Source: an uncultured Roseateles sp.
GTDB lineage: Bacteria; Pseudomonadota; Gammaproteobacteria; Burkholderiales; Burkholderiaceae
Assembly (NCBI GenBank): GCA_946480605.1
Contig: CAMLKW010000134.1
Coordinates: 1 to 11,867, forward strand
DNA: 11,867 nt
Direction: 5' to 3'
The notes below the pieces were generated by a model. The model did no database searches, was not told the origin of the DNA, and saw nothing but the letters and a program-made list of their open reading frames with translations. The translations under genes and the position numbers were made by a program. Shown one piece after another: positions 7,050 to 11,867 of this stretch; the stretch's first letter is position 1; every line of letters begins with the position of its first letter.

Positions 7050-7837
7050 CAGAAGGTGCCGGGGTAGCTGCCCCCGTCCAGCAGGATGTTCTGCCCGGTC
7101 AGGTAACCGGCTTGGGCGCTGCACAGCATGGCGCAGATGGCACCGAACTCGGCGGCCGTGCCGAAGCGTTGCGCGGGAATGGCCGCGCGGCGCCTCGCCT
7201 GCAGCTCATCCAGCGACTGGCCCGATTTGGCCGCCGCGCCGGCCATGTTCTTGCGCAGGCGGTCGGTGTCGAAGGCCCCGGGCAGCAGGTTGTTGATCGT
7301 CACGTTGGCGCCGGCCAACCGCGGCTGGCGGGCCACGCCGGCGACGAAGCCGGTCAGCCCAGAACGCGCGCCGTTGGACAGGCCCAGCGTGTCGATGGGC
7401 GCCTTGACCGCGCCCGAGGTGATGTTGACGACGCGGCCGAAGCCGCGCGCGGCCATGCCGTCCACCGTGGCCTTGATCAACGCGATGGGGGCCAGCATGT
7501 TGGCGTCCAGCGCCGCGATCCACTGCTCGCGCTCCCAGTCTCGGAAGTCGCCCGGCGGCGGACCGCCGGCGTTGTTGATGAGGATGTCCACCTGCGGACA
7601 GGCCGCCAGCGCCGCCGCACGTCCCTCGGGCGTCGCGATGTCGCCGATGACGGCCTTGACCTGCACCGCCGGGTTCAACGCCCTCAGCGCCGCCGCCGTG
7701 GCCAGCAGGTCGGCCTCACCGCGCGCCGTGACGACGACGTTGACGCCCTCGCCCACCAGCGCCTCGGCGCAGCCACGCCCCAGACCCTTGCTCGCGGCGC
7801 ACACCAAAGCCCAACGTCCAGTCAATCCGAGATCCAT
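7049..7837 (-). CDS. SDR-fold protein with non-canonical cofactor and catalytic motifs
   Basis: 262 residues with clear SDR architecture: a glycine-rich loop CAASKGLG (13-20, where classical members have TGxxxGIG), NNAG (88-91), Asn113, an ITS strand ending in Ser141, and the C-terminal LDGGSYPGTF. Where Tyr-x3-Lys is expected, the sequence reads Ser154-N-G-A-Arg158, so both catalytic Tyr and Lys are replaced. This matches my recollection of a beta-ketoacyl-ACP-reductase-like SDR subgroup (cd05344) described as lacking perfect motifs, so it is a conserved divergence rather than fresh decay. Activity and substrate are unknown. The ATG at 7837 follows AAGGAG with a 5-nt spacer; earlier in-frame starts lack a binding site. 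It is first in the minus-strand block and overlaps the acylase gene by one base, suggesting linked function. Confidence 0.88.
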   Translation of the reverse strand: MDLGLTGRWALVCAASKGLGRGCAEALVGEGVNVVVTARGEADLLATAAALRALNPAVQVKAVIGDIATPEGRAAALAACPQVDILINNAGGPPPGDFRDWEREQWIAALDANMLAPIALIKATVDGMAARGFGRVVNITSGAVKAPIDTLGLSNGARSGLTGFVAGVARQPRLAGANVTINNLLPGAFDTDRLRKNMAGAAAKSGQSLDELQARRRAAIPAQRFGTAAEFGAICAMLCSAQAGYLTGQNILLDGGSYPGTF

Positions 7838-7842
7838 AACGA

Positions 7843-7848
7843 CTCCTT
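7843..7848 (-). promoter_or_regulatory. Ribosome binding site deciding the start of the non-canonical SDR
   Basis: AAGGAG on the minus strand, 5 nt before the ATG at 7837. The longer reading frame, with an ATG at 7852 and further upstream starts, has no such sequence, so the 262-residue product is preferred. Confidence 0.85.
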
Positions 7849-7930
7849 GCATCGGCTGCGGCCGTGCGCAGCACGCCGCATCATCGCGCGACTGCCGCGG
7901 AACCGGCTCGGCTGGGCACCTGGCAGTTGC

Positions 7931-7947
7931 CAAGGCCTGAGGCCTTG
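7931..7947. repeat. Hairpin 1 of an intergenic palindrome pair
   Basis: A perfect 7-bp stem with a 3-nt loop: CAAGGCC-TGA-GGCCTTG. Its core AGGCC-TGA-GGCCT matches the core of hairpin 2 read on the other strand (AGTCC-TGA-GGACT), apart from one exchanged base pair. There is no T-run on either side, so it is not a strong terminator alone. It lies in the 202-bp gap 7838-8039; nearer to 7838 I see no clear promoter. Confidence 0.75.
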
Positions 7948-7957
7948 TCCTTCGCCA

Positions 7958-7988
7958 GGCACAAACAGTCCTCAGGACTTTTTGTGTC
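7958..7988. terminator. Hairpin 2: extended stem-loop, probable (bidirectional) terminator
   Basis: The inner stem AGTCC (7967-7971) pairs with GGACT (7975-7979) around TCA. The outer stem GGCACAAA (7958-7965) pairs with TTTGTGTCC-side bases (7981-7988), with one C/T mismatch and one G-U wobble. On the plus strand the inner stem is followed directly by four more T (7980-7983). It lies 52 nt beyond the stop of the minus-strand binding-protein gene, where a terminator for that transcript is expected, but on that strand the U-run is only GUUUG. Confidence 0.55.
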
Positions 7989-7990
7989 CG

Positions 7991-8016
7991 GGCTCAGCCT
8001 CCTTGAGGGAGCTGCC
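7991..8016. other. Hairpin 3: weaker stem-loop after the binding-protein gene
   Basis: CAGC (7995-7998) pairs with GCTG (8011-8014), with an imperfect inner CTCC/GGG stem and an outer GGC/GCC separated by a bulge. It is the first structure met after the minus-strand stop at 8040. It may protect the 3' end or help termination; pairing is imperfect, so confidence is low. Confidence 0.35.
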
Positions 8017-8039
8017 GTAAGACCGTAGGGCGTGGGCCC

Positions 8040-9152
8040 TTATCTCCAGAACTTGCCGTCGGGCCCGATGATGGACACGTCGGTGAACTCCAGGCCGTTG
8101 TGCTCCTTGTCGTTGTAGCCGATCTGCAGGCCGCCCACGTCGATGCGTGGCCCCTCCAGCGCCCGGATCAGGGCGTTGCGGTCCACGTCCTTGCCGGTGC
8201 GGCGCAACGCCTCGACGACCAGTTTGGCCGCGGCGAAGCCTTCCAGCTGCGCGGGCGTCAGCTCGCTGCGGCCGGCGGCCTTGGCCAGGCCCAGCGCCTC
8301 ACGCACCAGCGGGTTTGACGTGGAGCGCTCGTAGGGGAAGAGCTGCGTGACGATGACGCCACGGGCGTTCTCGCCCAGACTCTTCACGAATTCATGCGAG
8401 GCGTTGTTGGACAGCGTGGCCACGTGGGCCGTGGAGCCCGCCGCGCGCAGCGCATTGACCCCCTCGGCCACCGCGTAGCCCGGCCCGATCAGCACGACGG
8501 CCTCGATGCCGGCCTTGGCAATGGCCTGCATGGTCGGCGCGAGATTGGGCTTGTTGCGGTCGAAGCGCAGGTTGGACAGCGCACGCAGCTTCAAATCGTC
8601 CAGGCCCTTGATCGCTCCCTTGCCGGCATCGGTGCCGAAGGGGTCGTTGACCTGCACGATGGTGATGCGCTTCACGCCGATGCCGACCAGGTGCTTGACG
8701 GCGCGCTCGGCCTCGTCCTGGTAGCTGGCACGCAGGTGGTAGACGAAGGGCTGCACCGGTTCACGCAGGCTGGCCGCCCCGGTGGCCGGCGCGATCAGCG
8801 GCAGGCGGTTTTCCTTCAGCACCGGCAGCATGGCCGCGGTCGGCTCCGTGCCGCGGCTGAGCATCAGCGCCAGCACGCCCTGGCTGGCCAGCGACTTCGC
8901 CTGCGCCGCGGCGGTGGCGGGGTTGTACTTGTCGTCCTGCGTGACCAGCTCGACGTTCTGGCCGCGGATGCCGCCCTGCGCGTTGACCGCATCAAAGTAC
9001 AGCCGCGCGCCATCGGCGCTCTCCTGCACCAAGCCGGCCACGGGCCCCGAGAACCCGGCCACCATGCCGACCCGCAGCGCACCCTGCGCGAGCGCGCCGT
9101 TCATACCCATACAGGCGACCAACAATGCCGCCAGACCTGCCCAACGATTCAC
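8040..9152 (-). CDS. ABC transporter substrate-binding protein, type-1 periplasmic fold (branched-chain amino acid-like)
   Basis: 370 residues: a Sec signal peptide (1-22, cleaving after GALA), then a LivJ/LivK-like periplasmic binding protein. Support: LRVGMVAGFSGPVAG (26-40), the hallmark AVNAQGGIRG (55-64), a QDDKYNPATAAAQAKSL segment (72-88), the RITIVQVNDPFGTDAGKG hinge strand (162-179) and a GIEAVVLIGPG strand in lobe two. Ligands of this family range from Leu/Ile/Val to amides, urea and aromatic acids, and none can be assigned. No permease or ATPase gene is adjacent, so it is an orphan that uses distant transporter parts or serves in sensing. The GTG start at 9152 is fixed by GGAGGA six nt upstream. 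It is divergent from the histidine kinase gene across 178 bp. Confidence 0.93.
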   Translation of the reverse strand: MNRWAGLAALLVACMGMNGALAQGALRVGMVAGFSGPVAGLVQESADGARLYFDAVNAQGGIRGQNVELVTQDDKYNPATAAAQAKSLASQGVLALMLSRGTEPTAAMLPVLKENRLPLIAPATGAASLREPVQPFVYHLRASYQDEAERAVKHLVGIGVKRITIVQVNDPFGTDAGKGAIKGLDDLKLRALSNLRFDRNKPNLAPTMQAIAKAGIEAVVLIGPGYAVAEGVNALRAAGSTAHVATLSNNASHEFVKSLGENARGVIVTQLFPYERSTSNPLVREALGLAKAAGRSELTPAQLEGFAAAKLVVEALRRTGKDVDRNALIRALEGPRIDVGGLQIGYNDKEHNGLEFTDVSIIGPDGKFWR

Positions 9153-9158
9153 TGTTCT

Positions 9159-9164
9159 TCCTCC
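9159..9164 (-). promoter_or_regulatory. Strong ribosome binding site supporting a GTG start
   Basis: GGAGGA on the minus strand, 6 nt before the GTG at 9152. It is close to the ideal Shine-Dalgarno and is followed by the Asn-Arg-Trp start of a signal peptide, so the non-ATG start is accepted. Confidence 0.88.
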
Positions 9165-9303
9165 GCGCTCGCGCGGGTGCGCGACGAGTTTTCTGGCGGC
9201 GGATTTTGGCGCCTGAGCCGCGCTCGCCAGCAGCCCCTGCGCCCCAGGAAAAACCCGAGGCGAACGGGCAGCGTTTGCGCATTTCGACCGGATTTCACGG
9301 GCC

Positions 9304-9309
9304 TACACT
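9304..9309 (+). promoter_or_regulatory. Possible -10 box of the histidine kinase gene
   Basis: TACACT, four of six matches to TATAAT, 21 nt before the ATG at 9331. A -35 candidate TTTCGA lies 16 nt upstream but is poor. The predicted leader would be only about 15 nt. The rest of the 178-bp intergenic region (9153-9330) shows no other convincing promoter or operator to me. Confidence 0.3.
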
Positions 9310-9330
9310 CGCTGCGCCACGCGCCCCCAC

Positions 9331-10962
<1,632 letters not shown>

Positions 10963-10966
10963 AGGC

Positions 10967-11176
10967 TTACTGCGAAGCGCCCGAGGCCGGTGCCGACGCC
11001 GCCTCGACGGGCGCTGCGGTCGCAGCGGAGGCGGCCTCGGACGCGGCCGATGCCGGCTCATGCGGAACGCTGATGCCGTGCGATTCACCGCTCAGGTCGA
11101 TGTTGCCGCCGCTCTTGGTCAGGATGTAAAGCGCCAGGGCGGCAAAGGCGATGAAGCCGACGATCAATTTCCACAT
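10967..11176 (-). CDS. Small single-pass membrane protein with Ala/Ser-rich tail
   Basis: 69 residues from the ATG at 11176, chosen because GGAGA lies 8 nt upstream; the longer frame from 11233 would overlap the upstream gene's stop and has no binding site. Residues 2-20 are one hydrophobic helix starting MWKLIVGF, then a short polar stretch (KSGGNIDLSGESHGISVP). The last 30 residues or so are almost entirely Ala, Ser, Pro, Glu and Gly, a low-complexity tail probably disordered. The helix resembles a signal-anchor with the tail outside or inside the membrane; orientation is uncertain. Function unknown. It lies 53 nt after the sucrose-phosphorylase-like gene on the same strand and converges with the kinase gene, 4 nt apart. 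Confidence 0.65.
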   Translation of the reverse strand: MWKLIVGFIAFAALALYILTKSGGNIDLSGESHGISVPHEPASAASEAASAATAAPVEAASAPASGASQ

Positions 11177-11205
11177 GCTCGGGGTCTCCGTATCTAGAAG
11201 ACCGC

Positions 11206-11233
11206 GATTGTGGAGGTCGAGCCTGACGCTCAA
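11206..11233 (-). promoter_or_regulatory. Possible promoter of the small membrane protein gene
   Basis: The minus strand has TTGAGC (11233-11228), a 15-nt spacer and CACAAT (11212-11207). Both boxes match four of six consensus bases, but the spacer is shorter than the preferred 16-18. The first box overlaps the stop codon of the upstream gene. The CACAATC heptamer lies 29 nt from the ATG, as it does before 4598. Confidence 0.3.
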
Positions 11234-11867
11234 CTGAAGGCAAAGGCCTCGCTGCCACCCTGGTGGCTGTAGCCGAGCTCATGGCTGCCGCTGGCGAAGT
11301 TCACCCGCAGCGCCGCCCACTCCGTGCCGTGCTGCCAGCGCAGGTGCAGTTCGTCGTCGGGCCCCGGCAGGACGCTGAACTGGCCGCCGAAGGCCGGATG
11401 CGTGTTGCGCAGCCGGATCAGCTCGATGAGGCGGCGCACCAACGGCCGCTCGCAGTCGCGGGCGATCTCGGCGGCGTCGTAGTAGTGGCGGTTGATGTCG
11501 CGGCCGACCTGCGTGCGCGCCAGCAGGTCCATGTCGTTGTGGCCCGCAAGCAGGCCCACGTAGTAGACCTGCGGCACGCCGGGCAGGAAGAACTGCAGCG
11601 CGCGGGCCAGCAGATAGGCCGTCTCGTCGCGGCCCATCGCGTCGAAGAAGGTGCAATTGACCTGGTAGAGATCGAGGTTGCTGGCCGCGGCGCCGGTGGC
11701 CTGGCGGCTCTGGCCCTGGCTGGCCGCGTGGATGCGATCGACCAGGGCGTCGAGCTGCGCCGGGCTGACCAGGCCGGGGGAGCCGGCGCGGTCCTGCGCG
11801 TCGGCGCCGATGTCGATGATGCCGATACCGTCATGGGTATCGAGCACGGTCAGGCTGTTGGCCGGGC
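11230..11867 (-). CDS. Sucrose phosphorylase-like GH13 enzyme (5' partial)
   Basis: C-terminal 211 residues of an alpha-glucan-family (GH13, probably subfamily 18) phosphorylase; the gene runs off the right edge, so the GTG at 11847 is internal. It shows motifs I recall from sucrose phosphorylases: VLDTHDGIGIIDIG (with the third catalytic acid, Asp of THD), ATGAAASNLDLYQVNCTFFDA, FFLPGVPQVYYVGLLAGHNDM and VGRDINRHYY. The expected nucleophile Asp and acid/base Glu are off-window. The family splits sucrose with phosphate to glucose-1-phosphate and fructose in the cytoplasm; relatives act on sucrose-6-phosphate, glucosylglycerate or glucosylglycerol, and this fragment cannot decide among them. 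The C-terminal beta-domain is short, ending EAFAFS. About 280-300 residues should lie to the right. Confidence 0.9.
   Translation of the reverse strand, partial: PANSLTVLDTHDGIGIIDIGADAQDRAGSPGLVSPAQLDALVDRIHAASQGQSRQATGAAASNLDLYQVNCTFFDAMGRDETAYLLARALQFFLPGVPQVYYVGLLAGHNDMDLLARTQVGRDINRHYYDAAEIARDCERPLVRRLIELIRLRNTHPAFGGQFSVLPGPDDELHLRWQHGTEWAALRVNFASGSHELGYSHQGGSEAFAFS

Noticed and set aside
9153..9330. A sigma-54-type GG-N10-GC promoter in the divergent intergenic region
   Set aside because: GG...GC spacing can be found, but only by chance-level matching in GC-rich sequence; flanking consensus bases are absent.

Overview
The window looks like chromosomal DNA of a GC-rich betaproteobacterium. 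Order Burkholderiales is likely, perhaps near Roseateles, Rubrivivax or Mitsuaria. This rests on the very high GC, the strong third-position GC bias, the run M48 protease - pterin dehydratase - RsgA, and family-typical protein sequences. The taxon is an inference from recalled family resemblance, not from a search.

Layout. (1) Positions 2-2665, plus strand: a tight four-gene run made of the C-terminal half of an M48 (Ste24-like) membrane zinc protease, a pterin-4a-carbinolamine dehydratase, the ribosome-maturation GTPase RsgA, and a DUF3047 lipoprotein. Each junction is a 4-bp stop/start overlap (ATGA, ATGA, GTGA). (2) Positions 2622-7837, minus strand: a five-gene block reading, in transcription order, a degenerate-motif SDR protein, a penicillin-acylase-family hydrolase (TGATG-coupled), a CsgG/HfaB-like secreted protein with a C-terminal SH3-like domain, a classical SDR oxidoreductase and a small membrane protein. 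The last gene overlaps the DUF3047 gene tail to tail by 44 bp. (3) Positions 7838-8039: a non-coding gap with three stem-loops. (4) Positions 8040-10962: a periplasmic type-1 (branched-chain amino acid-like) substrate-binding protein on the minus strand, divergent from an orphan sensor histidine kinase on the plus strand. No permease, ATPase or response regulator is visible. (5) Positions 10967-11867, minus strand: a 69-residue membrane protein with an Ala/Ser-rich tail, preceded by the C-terminal part of a sucrose-phosphorylase-like GH13 enzyme that runs off the window.

Most of the window is ordinary housekeeping and metabolic content. I see no CRISPR array, tRNA, rRNA, insertion sequence, phage gene or defence system. 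The strongest anomaly is an uninterrupted run of 15 T inside the pterin dehydratase gene (787-801). It encodes five Phe exactly where family members normally carry a Gly-Trp segment. It is either a sequence or assembly error or an unusual, potentially slippery tract. Secondary points are an inverted pair of hairpins with a compensatory base-pair change (7931-7986), an SDR that lacks the catalytic Tyr and Lys, a CsgG-like protein without a lipobox, and the kinase/binding-protein pairing. None of these by itself shows a new system.
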